A DNA stretch of 64,000 nt from Shewanella hanedai (GCF_007197645.1 NZ_VKGK01000029.1:1-64000), one strand, 5' to 3'. Shown: positions 8,299 to 17,800, counted from the stretch's first letter. Numbers and translations: made by a program. The notes: generated by a model from the letters alone, not told the origin.

Positions 8299-8628
8299 TC
8301 ACACCACGTCCATTTGAGCTGAAAAATGATCGCTCAGCTGCGCTTTAATGATCTTATTGGAAGCATTAACTGGCATCTGGTCGATAAAGCGGACATATCG
8401 GGGGACTTTATAGTTGGCCATCCGCGTACGGCACCAACTAATCAGTTCTGCATCATCTATTGTTTGATCTGGAATACGGACGATATAGGCGCAACCGACC
8501 TCGCCCATCCGTTCGTCGTTAACACCAATAACAGCGCATTGAGCAATGGCGTTGTGTTCAATTAATACCGCTAGAGATCTTCTAGCGGGTAACCGATTGA
8601 TATAACCTCCCTCTTCAAATAAGCTCAT
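8299..8628 (-). pseudogene. C-terminal remnant of an acyl-CoA synthetase (AMP-binding family)
   Basis: About 109 codons encode the mobile C-terminal lid domain of ANL-family ligases: IAQCAVIGVNDERMGEVGCA, then ANYKVPRYVRFIDQMPVN with the KVP motif and the late catalytic Lys in NKIIKAQL. Full enzymes are about 520-550 residues, so the adenylation domain is absent. The segment just before (GGYINRLPARRSLAVLIEHN) deviates from the usual GGxNVYPAEVE pattern and suggests further damage. The 286 bases between it and the VOC gene hold nothing I can support. Confidence 0.8.
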
Positions 8629-8719
8629 TCCAGTTAACTAATAACCCCTCTTAATTGTTACAATCCCTGCGCAACAGCAAACAGTAGATTGAAAACAGAC
8701 ATACATAAAAGAGGTTAAT

Positions 8720-9235
8720 ATGAACAACGAACCAGAGAATAATAACCATCATTTCAGGTTTCACATGCCATTTTCTCGTATGTTTTCAGTGTTTGGTGAT
8801 GACTGGTTTTCTTTAAAGGCTGAGGCATTTGCACGATTCTTTGGTACGCCTGTTTTTCTCATCGCGCAAACCATCATTGTTGCTACCTGGATCACCCTCA
8901 ATTTAACGGGTATCGTAAAATTTGATTTATATCCTTTCATATTACTAAATTTAGCTTTTAGTCTTCAGGCTGCTTACGCTGCACCATTAATTCTTCTCGC
9001 TCAAACTCGCCAAGCAGACAGAGATAAAGTGCACGCAGAAGCCGATGCTCAACATAGAGAGTCCCTCGCATCAGCGAGTGAAGAAAGAGAAATATTTGCT
9101 AGAAAGCAATCTGAACAATTACTGCAGCTAATGGAGCGAAATAATAAGCTCACAGAGATCACAATAGGATTAAGTGAGCGAATTGAGTCGCTCACAAAGG
9201 AGATACACGGCAAATTTATTGACGAACAAAAATGA
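8720..9235 (+). CDS. DUF1003 inner-membrane protein (copy 1)
   Basis: 171 residues. The DUF1003 core has two membrane segments (about residues 44-64 and 70-92) with the conserved FDLYPFILLNLAFSLQAAYA and PLILLAQTRQADRD segments, followed by a charged helical tail likely to form a coiled coil in the cytoplasm. The family has no established function. AGAGG lies 7 bases before the ATG. A close paralogue lies at 10867-11388 on the other side of the MerR-methyltransferase gene; over the shared core the two differ at few positions, which indicates a recent local duplication. Confidence 0.85.
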   Translation: MNNEPENNNHHFRFHMPFSRMFSVFGDDWFSLKAEAFARFFGTPVFLIAQTIIVATWITLNLTGIVKFDLYPFILLNLAFSLQAAYAAPLILLAQTRQADRDKVHAEADAQHRESLASASEEREIFARKQSEQLLQLMERNNKLTEITIGLSERIESLTKEIHGKFIDEQK

Positions 9236-9263
9236 TGCCTGTTCGATGTTAGCGTGTTTGAGT

Positions 9264-10436
9264 TTAACCACACTTTCTTAAAGTAAACATCTGGTAGCCA
9301 AACTGACCAAGATAGTTGCTGTAGATGTCGATCTCTTTACTGATGTCTTTTATTGCTTGAGAGTCTTGCATTTCTGGTTGCAGTGCTTCGACGCGCAATC
9401 TCAATGGCTCATAGTAGCTCTGCCATGCTTGGCGACTGAGCGTAAAACTATTGATGACCTCATAGCCAGCAGTTTCCATCTGTTTAACGCGAACCGCAAC
9501 CGTTTGCATATCTGGATATTGATTCTTCCAGAACTCAACAGCTTCCTCATTCGGCGTATCGGTCAACCAAACTAAGTCGCTTATCATCAAAATACCCTTG
9601 TCATCAAGCAGAGGCCACCATTGAGATAACGCCTTGGTCACGCCCATAATGTACGCGCTACCTTCAGCCCATATCAGATCGAAACTCGCTTCGTTAAAAG
9701 GTAACTCTGTCATACTGGCACAAACTGTATCGAGTCGAGATCCCAAGCCATCAGCCTCAAAACGCTCTTTGAGACTTGTCAGTGCAGACTCTTCATTATC
9801 AACCGTAGTAATCGATGCAACAGTATTATTTGCCAGCACCTTAGTGGCAAGCCCTTTACCACAGCCTATTTCAAGGATCGCTTTCGGTGACTTAGATAAA
9901 GACGATAATGCTTTTAGTGTTTCACTTTCGCTACCTGGCGCCCATCGTTCAAGAGCTTCAAATATTTTCATAAAATCAGTCATATACTGTTCGTGTTCAT
10001 TCATATCTTTTGACAACCATTTTAATCGCAACGCTTCTTTTTCACTGAAGCCCTGCTTCATTAACCAATCTAAATGCACATCTGGCGCTAGTGTATCCAC
10101 GCTTTCATGCCATGTTCTTAGAGTGCCTTCTCCAAGCATTGCCGCAAGTAATTCTCGTGATTGCTGTTTACTATTAATTTCCGCATCTAACTTAAGCAGA
10201 CGGCTTGCTAACAGTTTGCGATCAACTTTTGCTTCCAAGCACGCTTTGCACTCTTTTAGGCTTAAGCCTCCAGCCTGAAGTTTCTGAATTAAACGAATAC
10301 GTTGAAGATCGTAGTCGCTGTAAATCCTATATCCATTATCCTGCCTTTGACCTTTTATCAGTCCTTGGTTTTCATAATAGAGCAGAGCAGTGCGTGATAA
10401 GCCGACTTTTACAGCAAGTTCTGATATTCGATACAC
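9264..10436 (-). CDS. MerR-type regulator fused to a SAM-dependent methyltransferase
   Basis: 390 residues from the GTG at 10436. The N-terminal ~70 residues are a MerR winged helix (YRISELAVKVGLSRTALLYY, then NGYRIYSDYDLQRIRLIQKL), followed by a dimerisation helix (about 70-115), a linker with a TipAS-like helical stretch, and a class I methyltransferase domain (about 185-300) with motif I ILEIGCGKGLA and a WAEGSAYIMG segment. A GTG at 10472 is in frame but overlaps the -10 element of the gene's own MerR-type promoter, so the later start is preferred. The effector could be the methylated compound or SAM; that is inference. Both flanking genes are DUF1003 copies. Confidence 0.85.
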   Translation of the reverse strand: MYRISELAVKVGLSRTALLYYENQGLIKGQRQDNGYRIYSDYDLQRIRLIQKLQAGGLSLKECKACLEAKVDRKLLASRLLKLDAEINSKQQSRELLAAMLGEGTLRTWHESVDTLAPDVHLDWLMKQGFSEKEALRLKWLSKDMNEHEQYMTDFMKIFEALERWAPGSESETLKALSSLSKSPKAILEIGCGKGLATKVLANNTVASITTVDNEESALTSLKERFEADGLGSRLDTVCASMTELPFNEASFDLIWAEGSAYIMGVTKALSQWWPLLDDKGILMISDLVWLTDTPNEEAVEFWKNQYPDMQTVAVRVKQMETAGYEVINSFTLSRQAWQSYYEPLRLRVEALQPEMQDSQAIKDISKEIDIYSNYLGQFGYQMFTLRKCG

Positions 10437-10470
10437 AGTGATGGCTCTACTCAATGATTTGAATAGGAAC

Positions 10471-10501
10471 ACTCTAAACTATAAAGCTATAGACAGGTCA
10501 A
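10471..10501 (-). promoter_or_regulatory. MerR-type promoter with 19-bp spacer
   Basis: On the minus strand TTGACC (10501-10496) and TAGAGT (10476-10471) are separated by 19 bp instead of the usual 17. An inverted repeat CTATA-GCTT-TATAG lies in the spacer. This is the hallmark of promoters that MerR-family proteins activate by untwisting DNA, so the downstream merR-methyltransferase gene is probably autoregulated. Confidence 0.7.
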
Positions 10502-10652
10502 TGATAAGTTGAGCGGTGTCGATACTAGGAGTCCATTGCCGTCTAATTTAAGCAACATGTGTTTGCCAAATGATCCTTGCGAGAAATAAACATTAGAATT
10601 GATTAAGTTGTTTTTGTATGATTTTTTGGACAATAATTTCCGAAGTATTGCA

Positions 10653-10672
10653 GTCCGTATCTAGATACGGAC
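10653..10672. promoter_or_regulatory. Perfect 20-bp palindrome
   Basis: GTCCGTATCTAGATACGGAC reads the same on both strands. It lies in the 430-base gene-free interval between the merR-methyltransferase gene and DUF1003 copy 2. It has no loop and no T-tract, so it looks more like a dimeric-regulator operator than a terminator. No regulator was identified. Confidence 0.4.
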
Positions 10673-10761
10673 CATACTGTATCAATTTATTTTCAGCATC
10701 TAAAATTTGTCTATTCTTAATAATAACAATGAATCCACCTCCTTTAATTGAGATATCAACT

Positions 10762-10770
10762 CCCCCCCCC
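10762..10770 (+). repeat. Run of nine C bases
   Basis: A homopolymer of nine C lies about 96 bases before the start of DUF1003 copy 2. Such tracts slip during replication and can alter promoter spacing, but no promoter overlapping it was identified. Confidence 0.5.
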
Positions 10771-10866
10771 TGAAGATGCTATCGATACTATTTATCTTCA
10801 TCGCTACCATCTGTCATATAATCGCAATCACTAGGATAAAAATAGACACTCATGAAGGGAATAAAT

Positions 10867-11388
10867 ATGAACGATGAACCAGAAAAAAGTAATCATCATT
10901 TACGGTTTTACATACCATTTTCTCGTTTATTCTCAGTATTTGGCGATGACTGGTTTTCTTTAAAGGCCGAAAAATTTGCACGTTTTTTTGGCACACCGAC
11001 TTTTCTAATCATTCAAACTATCGTGGTCGGTGGATGGGTAGCCCTGAATTTAATGGGGATCCTAACATTCGACTTGTACCCTTTTATATTATTGAACTTA
11101 GCATTTAGCCTTCAAGCTGCTTATGCAGCGCCATTAATTCTTCTGGCTCAGACTCGTCAAGCTGACAGAGATAAAGCCCATGCAGAAGCCGATGCGCTTC
11201 ATCGAGAGTCCCTTGCACAGGCATCTGAACAACGAGAAATTTTTGCTAGGAAGCAATCTGAACAATTGTTGGATTTAATGGAACGAAATACCAAGCTCAC
11301 AGAAATGACCATAGGCCTAAGTGAAACCATTGAGTCGCTCACAAAGGAGATACACGGCAAGTTTGTGAATGACAACGAGAAGGATTAG
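10867..11388 (+). CDS. DUF1003 inner-membrane protein (copy 2)
   Basis: 173 residues from the ATG at 10867, preceded by AAGGGA at a spacing of 6; an in-frame ATG at 10852 overlaps that ribosome binding site and is unlikely. The chosen start gives MNDEPEKSNHH, matching MNNEPENNNHH of copy 1. It has the same two membrane segments, LLAQTRQADRDK motif and coiled-coil tail. Function is unknown. The intergenic repeat structures upstream (palindrome, C-tract) are not shared with copy 1, so regulation of the two copies may differ. Confidence 0.85.
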   Translation: MNDEPEKSNHHLRFYIPFSRLFSVFGDDWFSLKAEKFARFFGTPTFLIIQTIVVGGWVALNLMGILTFDLYPFILLNLAFSLQAAYAAPLILLAQTRQADRDKAHAEADALHRESLAQASEQREIFARKQSEQLLDLMERNTKLTEMTIGLSETIESLTKEIHGKFVNDNEKD

Positions 11389-11392
11389 GGAA

Positions 11393-11418
11393 TGCTTAAG
11401 TATGATATTACTTAAGCA
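11393..11418. repeat. Hairpin-forming inverted repeat after DUF1003 copy 2
   Basis: Arms TGCTTAAGTA and TACTTAAGCA are perfect around a 6-base loop, 5 bases after the stop codon. It could slow or end transcription but has no U-tract. Confidence 0.4.
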
Positions 11419-11514
11419 GACTAAGATGTTATTGCCCCGCCGCTTAGCCATCGTTTAGACTCACCTCGAAGGCTGACGTAGCCTTACATCCGTCCTTAAT
11501 CTAAAGGTGATAAT

Positions 11515-11811
11515 ATGAAATTGAAAAATATACTATTTATCTCTCTGGCTTTATCCGTTATTCCTGTCGCACAGGCAGAAGCATCAAAAGGAATAGATGT
11601 TAAAGATATGACGTGTGCCCAGTTTTTAGATGTTGATTATGCAACTGTCCCAGTCGTGGTTGGCTTCCTATATCATTACAACTTCTGGACTGGCGACACT
11701 AGTGTCATAGAGGTTGACGATCTAGATGACGTCGAAGTGGATGACGTGATTGATTATTGTCAAAAAAATCCAACAGCAAAAGCAAGTTCTGCTGTTAAAA
11801 AAGCTAAATAG
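11515..11811 (+). CDS. HdeA-like periplasmic acid-stress chaperone
   Basis: 98 residues with a clear signal peptide (cleavage near AQAEA). The mature part resembles HdeA/HdeB: DMTCAQFLDVDYATVPVVVG near residue 35, and a second cysteine in DYCQKNP near 80, giving the pair of cysteines that form the HdeA disulfide. HdeA proteins unfold at low pH and hold periplasmic proteins soluble. The acidic DDLDDVEVDDVID stretch is a local feature. AAAGGTGATAAT precedes the ATG. Family call is fairly sure; the acid role is by homology. Confidence 0.75.
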   Translation: MKLKNILFISLALSVIPVAQAEASKGIDVKDMTCAQFLDVDYATVPVVVGFLYHYNFWTGDTSVIEVDDLDDVEVDDVIDYCQKNPTAKASSAVKKAK

Positions 11812-11820
11812 CTTAAACAA

Positions 11821-11866
11821 GCCTGAATGAAGTTAAAACATGGCTGTCCATTCAGGCTCTTTATTT
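11821..11866 (+). terminator. Probable terminator of the hdeA-like gene
   Basis: GCCTGAATG and CATTCAGGC form a 9-bp stem with a 19-base loop, followed by TCTTTATTTA, 10 bases after the stop codon. Confidence 0.6.
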
Positions 11867-11908
11867 AGTTTATAAGTACCACACTAGATACTTAAATAAA
11901 AAGTATAA

Positions 11909-11930
11909 GCAGCCTTCGTTTGAAGGCTGC
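11909..11930 (-). terminator. Terminator of the 12-kb VOC gene
   Basis: Perfect 9-bp arms around GTTT; on the minus strand the stem is followed by a T-rich stretch. It lies 39 bases beyond the stop of the minus-strand VOC gene. Confidence 0.65.
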
Positions 11931-11968
11931 ACATAAACTGGTGTTTACGACATGGCACGTAAGGCATT

Positions 11969-12355
11969 TCATTGGCCTGCTGGTGGTTGCCATAACTCGA
12001 CCTTGTTGCCTTCAGGATCGATGACCCACGCAAACTTGCCGAACTCTGAATCTTCACGCTTATTGAGCACGTTACAGCCCTCAGTCTTCAGCACTGTAAC
12101 CAAAGCATCTAGGTCTTCAACGCGGTAGTTAACCATGAATGAAGCATTGCTTGGTGCAAACTGCTCGCCACTGTCTGAACCAATACACCAGACGGTCGTG
12201 CCGCCTGTCGGCTTACCCTCCGAATCAGTCCAATTAAATGCTGTGCCGCCCCAATCCTGAACATCTACGCCGAGATGATTTTTATACCAAGCCTGCAAAG
12301 CTGCTGGATCCTTTGCCTTGAAAAAGATACCGCCGATACCCGTTACTCGCTTCAT
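11969..12355 (-). CDS. VOC/glyoxalase-fold protein
   Basis: 128 residues starting MKRVTGIGGIFFKAKD. The start at 12355 is chosen because AGGAGG lies 6 bases upstream; an in-frame ATG at 12376 precedes that site. It is a typical single-chain VOC protein: AWYKNHLGVDV near residue 20 and the terminal DPEGNKVELWQPP, where the Glu is the usual last metal ligand. Relatives are annotated as glyoxalases or antibiotic-resistance-like proteins. It stands alone with its own terminator, and no substrate is assigned. Confidence 0.8.
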   Translation of the reverse strand: MKRVTGIGGIFFKAKDPAALQAWYKNHLGVDVQDWGGTAFNWTDSEGKPTGGTTVWCIGSDSGEQFAPSNASFMVNYRVEDLDALVTVLKTEGCNVLNKREDSEFGKFAWVIDPEGNKVELWQPPAGQ

Positions 12356-12504
12356 GTAAACCTCCTGTATGTACATATGGGATGACGCCAGCTCAGCAAA
12401 CCTATTTCTAAGGCCACTTCTGCAAAGCTATTGATTAATTCTTACTCTAACAAAATAGTGCTGCAATAACGAGCACACTTAATTTAGAAGCGGTACATCA
12501 AAAA

Positions 12505-12539
12505 AACGCCAAATGTCATTGCTAATAACATTTGGCGTT
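12505..12539 (-). terminator. Strong terminator on the minus strand
   Basis: Perfect 12-bp arms (12505-12516 and 12528-12539); on the minus strand the stem runs straight into seven T. It follows the remnant ORF at 12570-12719 and would have ended that gene's transcript. Confidence 0.8.
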
Positions 12540-12569
12540 CGTCCTGTGATGTGACTTTTGTCGATAAAG

Positions 12570-12719
12570 TTAGTCGCTAAGTTCACCGAAACGGGCGAGG
12601 TGAAAATCTCCATCACCGAGGCACATCTGCGCCACTCGGATCCGTTTCAGATACAGACCAACATCCAGTTCATCTGTAGTGGTGCTTCTGCTACGATAAG
12701 AAAGTGGGAGGTCTGGCGG
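12570..12719 (-). pseudogene. 3' remnant of an unrecognised gene
   Basis: 49 codons plus a stop are open on the minus strand and read DELDVGLYLKRIRVAQMCLG, then DGDFHLARFGELSD. The composition is protein-like and the stop is followed 30 bases later by a strong terminator, so this was probably the end of a real gene whose front has been lost. Family not recognised. The remaining part of 12377-12881 shows no other gene. Confidence 0.45.
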
Positions 12720-12881
12720 TTATTTAGTTGACAGTAATTATAAAAATCAGCGCAGATACATATGCTCTCGCAATTTATTGTTAGCCATTTATTCACACTC
12801 TTTCCTTTAAAACTCATCATATCGACAGAATCGAGCTTCTGTTATAATCCCCGCATTGATACCACCCCTTGATAATTAGCC

Positions 12882-14270
12882 ATGGTCGACGCCTTGAACA
12901 CAAGCCAAACGAACTCCATAGAGCAAGCAACAGACGCTCTCTCTTTCGACAACCTTCACGCTGAGACTCCCGCACAAAAGCGTGCGCTGAGTTATGCCAA
13001 CACCATTTTCCAACTATTTCATCAGGTCATGGATAAGCAACAACCAGCAGATCGCGTGGTGGGTGAGTATTTCAGAATCAATAAGAAACATGGCTCGAAA
13101 GACAGACGCGTGATCCGTGAGAGTGTGTTTGCGCTATTTCGTTGGTGGGGCTGGTTAAGCAAGTTCAATGCGCTACCTGAAACTGAGCCAAAAGAACAAG
13201 TGTGGTTCACTATTTTGACCATCAACGCCCAGCTAGAATCTCATCCTTGGCATGATTTTATTTCAGCTTGGGAAGGATTTGCTGGTATCAAGCCGTTAGA
13301 ATCAGCCACACAATTTGACAGTGCTGCGCAGCGATGTGACTGGCTCAATACCCAGTTTGATTCACTTTCATTCACCCCTGATGAACTTGTACCCGATTGG
13401 TTCTGGGAAGTCTGCCCTAGCGACGACACAGAGCAACGTTTAGCATTAATAGAATCTCTGTCATCCCGCCCGCCAATCTGGGGACGCGTGCAGAATATTG
13501 ACGTTCATGACGCCATAGATACGCTGACTAAAGTAGACATTGCGGCAACCGGCAGTGAGTTTTTCAGTGATAGCATCAACCTTGGTCATAAGAATATTAA
13601 TCTTAACGGTTTAGCACTTTATAAAGATGGCGAGCTAGAAATTCAAGATCTCGGTTCTCAAGTTGTTGGCCAAATGTGCCAACCTAAAGCGGATGATAAC
13701 TGGTGGGACACGTGCAGTGGAGCGGGGGGTAAAAGCTTGCAGCTAAGATCCCTAATGCTGCAGCAAAACAAACACGCAACAGGCACGATTATCGCTTCTG
13801 ATATCCGCAGAAAACCGCTTGAAGAACTGGCTAAACGCGCAAAACGTGCCGGCTTTAAAGGGATTTCGACAGCGCCATGGAAGTCTGATGAATTACCCGT
13901 TGAACATGCTCATTTTGATGGTGTGCTGGTGGATGCACCTTGCAGTTGTACTGGTACTTGGCGACGTAATCCGGATATGCGCTGGATAGATAGTAAAGAC
14001 GCAGTCATGGATAAGCCCGCTCTTCAATTAGATATCCTGGCTCGTTCAAGCCAAGCGGTGAAACATGGCGCAATCTTAGTTTATGCCACCTGCTCACTCT
14101 CCCCTTTAGAGAACGAAGCCGTGGTTAACGCATTTTTGGCATCCAATAGTGACTTCACTTTAGCGGTCACTACGCATCCATTTACCGGCAAGCAAGGCAC
14201 GATGCACACAGTGATACCCTATCAGGCTGATACTGACGGTATGTTCGTCGCTCGAATGATACGTAAGTAA
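12882..14270 (+). CDS. RsmB/NOP2-family RNA (cytosine-5) methyltransferase
   Basis: 462 residues. An N-terminal helical region (FRINKKHGSKDRRVIRESVF) is followed by the SAM-binding core and the two catalytic-cysteine motifs: motif IV DAPCSCTGTWRRNPD (nucleophile region near 354-356) and motif VI YATCSLSPLENE (near 404). Enzymes of this family methylate C5 of cytosine in rRNA or tRNA through a covalent intermediate. It is neither rsmB nor rsmF by size and context, so the target base is unknown. The ribosome binding site is weak. A strong terminator follows. Confidence 0.85.
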   Translation: MVDALNTSQTNSIEQATDALSFDNLHAETPAQKRALSYANTIFQLFHQVMDKQQPADRVVGEYFRINKKHGSKDRRVIRESVFALFRWWGWLSKFNALPETEPKEQVWFTILTINAQLESHPWHDFISAWEGFAGIKPLESATQFDSAAQRCDWLNTQFDSLSFTPDELVPDWFWEVCPSDDTEQRLALIESLSSRPPIWGRVQNIDVHDAIDTLTKVDIAATGSEFFSDSINLGHKNINLNGLALYKDGELEIQDLGSQVVGQMCQPKADDNWWDTCSGAGGKSLQLRSLMLQQNKHATGTIIASDIRRKPLEELAKRAKRAGFKGISTAPWKSDELPVEHAHFDGVLVDAPCSCTGTWRRNPDMRWIDSKDAVMDKPALQLDILARSSQAVKHGAILVYATCSLSPLENEAVVNAFLASNSDFTLAVTTHPFTGKQGTMHTVIPYQADTDGMFVARMIRK

Positions 14271-14293
14271 TCGTTAATAAACAGTAACATTGA

Positions 14294-14318
14294 AGCGGCC
14301 TTGGGCCGCTTTTTTTTT
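14294..14318 (+). terminator. Terminator of the RNA methyltransferase gene
   Basis: AGCGGCC-TTG-GGCCGCT stem followed by nine T. Confidence 0.9.
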
Positions 14319-14430
14319 CCTTGAAATCGCCGTAATACTCTTGTCATAAAAGCTTTTTACTATCTATAATATGCCGTTAAGTGAAGACTCTACATGCACT
14401 TAAAAACCTAGACTAAATTTTGGAATTCTA

Positions 14431-14641
14431 ATGTCAAACTTCTACGATAATGATGATCTTCTCTGGGATAGTGAAATAAGTGACGCTCCTGAAGGCAAAC
14501 AAAAAGATAAACGAAATAAGCATAACCGCAGACAGTTATCCGATCTGAAACGTCAATCACTTGATCAAGATCAGCCAAATACAGCAAACCATCGAAGAGG
14601 GTAACCCTATTAAAGATTTGATCTTACAAATTGATGGCTAA
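14431..14641 (+). pseudogene. Small hydrophilic protein gene, apparently frameshifted
   Basis: 14431-14604 encodes 57 residues beginning MSNFYDNDDLLWDSEISDAP and rich in Lys, Arg, Gln and Asp. A second frame overlaps its end and continues as ISQIQQTIEEGNPIKDLILQ-IDG to a stop at 14639-14641. The second part looks more protein-like than the tail of the first (NHRRG), so one or two bases may have been lost or gained near 14570, or there may be a sequencing error. It could also be an intact 57-residue protein. I do not recognise the family. The 215 bases between it and the next gene hold nothing I can name. Confidence 0.45.
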
Positions 14642-14819
14642 ACGGCAACGTATTAGCCCTCAATCTCATTACTTTAAACATGTTACATACTCACACAAAT
14701 TATTTCCTGCTTTTCCCTCCCTACAATGTCATCATGCTCCATACTCTAATACCCTAACCCACTTATAAGTAAGAGATAATCACGTTATCTATACGGTATT
14801 CTCATAAAAGGAATAAGTC

Positions 14820-17800
14820 TTGGAACAGATGCGCCCCGATTTTATCTATCCCTCCGGATCCATGTTAATGCACTCACCTCTTGTTCTAAATAAAGCCGAT
14901 ATGTACGGATTTTTTATGAAAGGCAAACAGAAAAACCTGCAAAAATCCATCGATACCAGTCTGAATCAAGTTGCTGGAAGCCGAATGTATTTTAAAGTCC
15001 TCTCCCCTTATGTATTAACAAGCTTTACCCGGGTCGATAAAGCCTATTCGGACTGTCCAGAAGACAGGGAGAAAGGCTGGATAAAAGAGACTGATATTGT
15101 CACCTGGATCATGGTTGGCAAACAGAATAGCGCCGACAGCGATGATATTAGCCATGTGTATTTTCATCCCCTGCATATCTTTGTTGATGACGCCATGGCG
15201 TTGATCAATGGCCGTGAACTCTTTGGTTACTCAAAATATATGTGTGAATATGAGATGCCAATGCCGGATCAGCCTCTGACTAAATTAAGTCTATCCGCCA
15301 AAAGTTTTAAGGTCTTCTCGCCCGAAACTGAGCTCGCTATGCATCCTCTATTAGAGGTTAATTGCGAAGCGAAAGAGGAAGATCAACTCTCTACCACCGA
15401 AGCGATAGCCAAAACCTGGCAACTATTTAAAGATCAGACTGACTTTATTCCAGATCTGAATCGATTAGGTGAAGATCAACTTTTCAGCCTACTGTTTAAA
15501 CCCGCCATTGACCAAGTATTCTTAAAGCAGCTGCCGGACTCATCGGGAGATAAAGCGGTTTATCAAGCGATCACCGCCTCTCCCGCTAAAATCAACAAAG
15601 TTCACTCTGTCTCCCTCCTCGGCAACGATCTCATTGCAACCATATTTGATAATGCCAGCTTCCCGTTCAAAGAGTCACTGGGCGTGGAGTTAGGCGAGCA
15701 ACATGTGTTACTCCCCTACCATGTTAACTTTGATTTTGAAGTGCCTAAGGGAGAAGTACTCGTCGATAATTCCATTATTAAAAAAGAAAAAATCGCTATT
15801 TTAGGTGGCGGTGTGGCTGCCATTACTGCTGCCGCCTGTTTAACCGAACAAGCCGGATGGCAAAACCGTTATGAGATAGATATCTATCAAATGGGTTGGC
15901 GAATTGGCGGCAAGGGAGCCAGTGGTCGTAATGCTGAATATGGGCAACGAATAGAGGAGCATGGCCTGCACATCTGGTTTGGTTTCTATCAAAACGCGTT
16001 TAACTTAATGCGCAAGGCCTATGAAGAGCTAGACCGTCCGGCTGGTAGCCCACTTGCTACCTTTTTAGACGCCTTTAAACCTCATAATTTTATCGTTCTT
16101 CAGGAAGACGTTGGTGGAGATTCTGACAGCTGGGCCATTGAGTTCCCAGAACGAAGTGGTCTACCCGGTGACAGCACCCAAACCCTCACACTGTGGAAAG
16201 TGGTTAAAGCCGCGTTTAGTTGGATCCGCCACTGGTTATCGGACATGGACGACATTCTTGATGAAGCGGAAACTGAATCGGCTAAGCCTATTCATTGGTT
16301 CAGCGAAGCCTGGTTTGAACATCTTAACGATAAGATAGATGAAACACTCGATGATGCCAGAGATAGCTTGCAGACACTGAGCAACAAGCTTGAATGCTAC
16401 ATCAACCGCCTTATTGGAGATGAATGTGAAGGCCATGCTCACGAGCTTGATCAAGGTCTGTTTGAAGGCGCAGTAGATAACTTTAGAGCCAGATTAAATG
16501 AGCGATTCGTCGACAAACTAGAAACAAATGATGAGCTACGCCGACTCTTTATTGCAGCCGATTTAGGCCTAACCATACTAAAAGGTATGTTTGCCGATGA
16601 TGTATTCAAACTAGGATTCGATTCTATTAATGATTACGATTACCGTGAATGGCTGACTAAACATGGGGCAAACCAAACATTCACTGTCGACTCTGCACCC
16701 GTAAGAGGTTTCTACGATCTGGTATTCGCATACGAAAAAGGTAACTTCGATAAACCGAATTTGGAAGCGGGCACCATCATACGCTCTATGTTACGTATCG
16801 CCCTATGCTATCAGGGCGGTATGATGTGGAAGATGCAAGCAGGCATGGGGGATGTTGTATTCACTCCCTATTATGAAATTCTCAAACGCAGAGGCGTGAA
16901 CTTCCACTTCTTTAATCGGGTCGACAACTTAGTTTGCGAAAATAACAGCATTCAGGCCATTGAGATCACTGAGCAAGTAAAATTAAAAGATAGTACGACT
17001 GAATACGATCCTTTCGTCGATGTAAAAGGGTTAAATTGTTGGCCTAGCACCCCTAATTATGATCAATTAGATCCAGAACAAGCTCAGTTACTTAAAGAGA
17101 ACAATATCAACCTTGAGCATTTTTGGAGCGATTGGGAGCAGGTCTATCAAGCCAAACATAATGCGCCATTGCCCACTAAGCGACTAGAGAAAGGCATTGA
17201 TTTCGACAAGGTGATCTTCGGCCTGTCTATTGGCTCTGTGCCCCAGGTTGCAAGCGAAGTGATGGCTCAGAGTCAACCATTAGCCAAAGCAGTCGAGAAA
17301 GTACAAACCGTTGCCACTCAAGCTTATCAACTTTGGCTAAATACCGATCTTGAAGGAATTGGCTGGTCTATCAAGAATGAAAATGGAGAGCAGCCAGTAC
17401 TCTCTGCTTTTACTGAACCTTTCGACACGTGGGCTTCAATGGATCAACTGCTCGATAAAGAGGACTGGCAAGGTGTTGAACCTAAAAATGCCAGTTACTT
17501 CTGCTCAGCGCTTCCCGTCGAACATTATCCACCAAAGAGCGACATTAGCTTTCCTCAGCTTAAAGCCGAGGAAGCCAAATTAGGTGCCATAGGTCAGCTT
17601 AAGACACAAATTAACAAGCTTTGGGGCAATGTCGGTGATACTTTCCCTTGGGAATGGCTACACGATCCAGAAAACAGACAGGGAGAAACCAGATTCGACA
17701 GCCAGTATTGGCGGGCGAATGTAGACCCTTCTGAGCGTTATGTACTGTCAGTGAAAGGCAGCTCTCAATATCGAATTAATACTGACGGCACAGGAATAGA

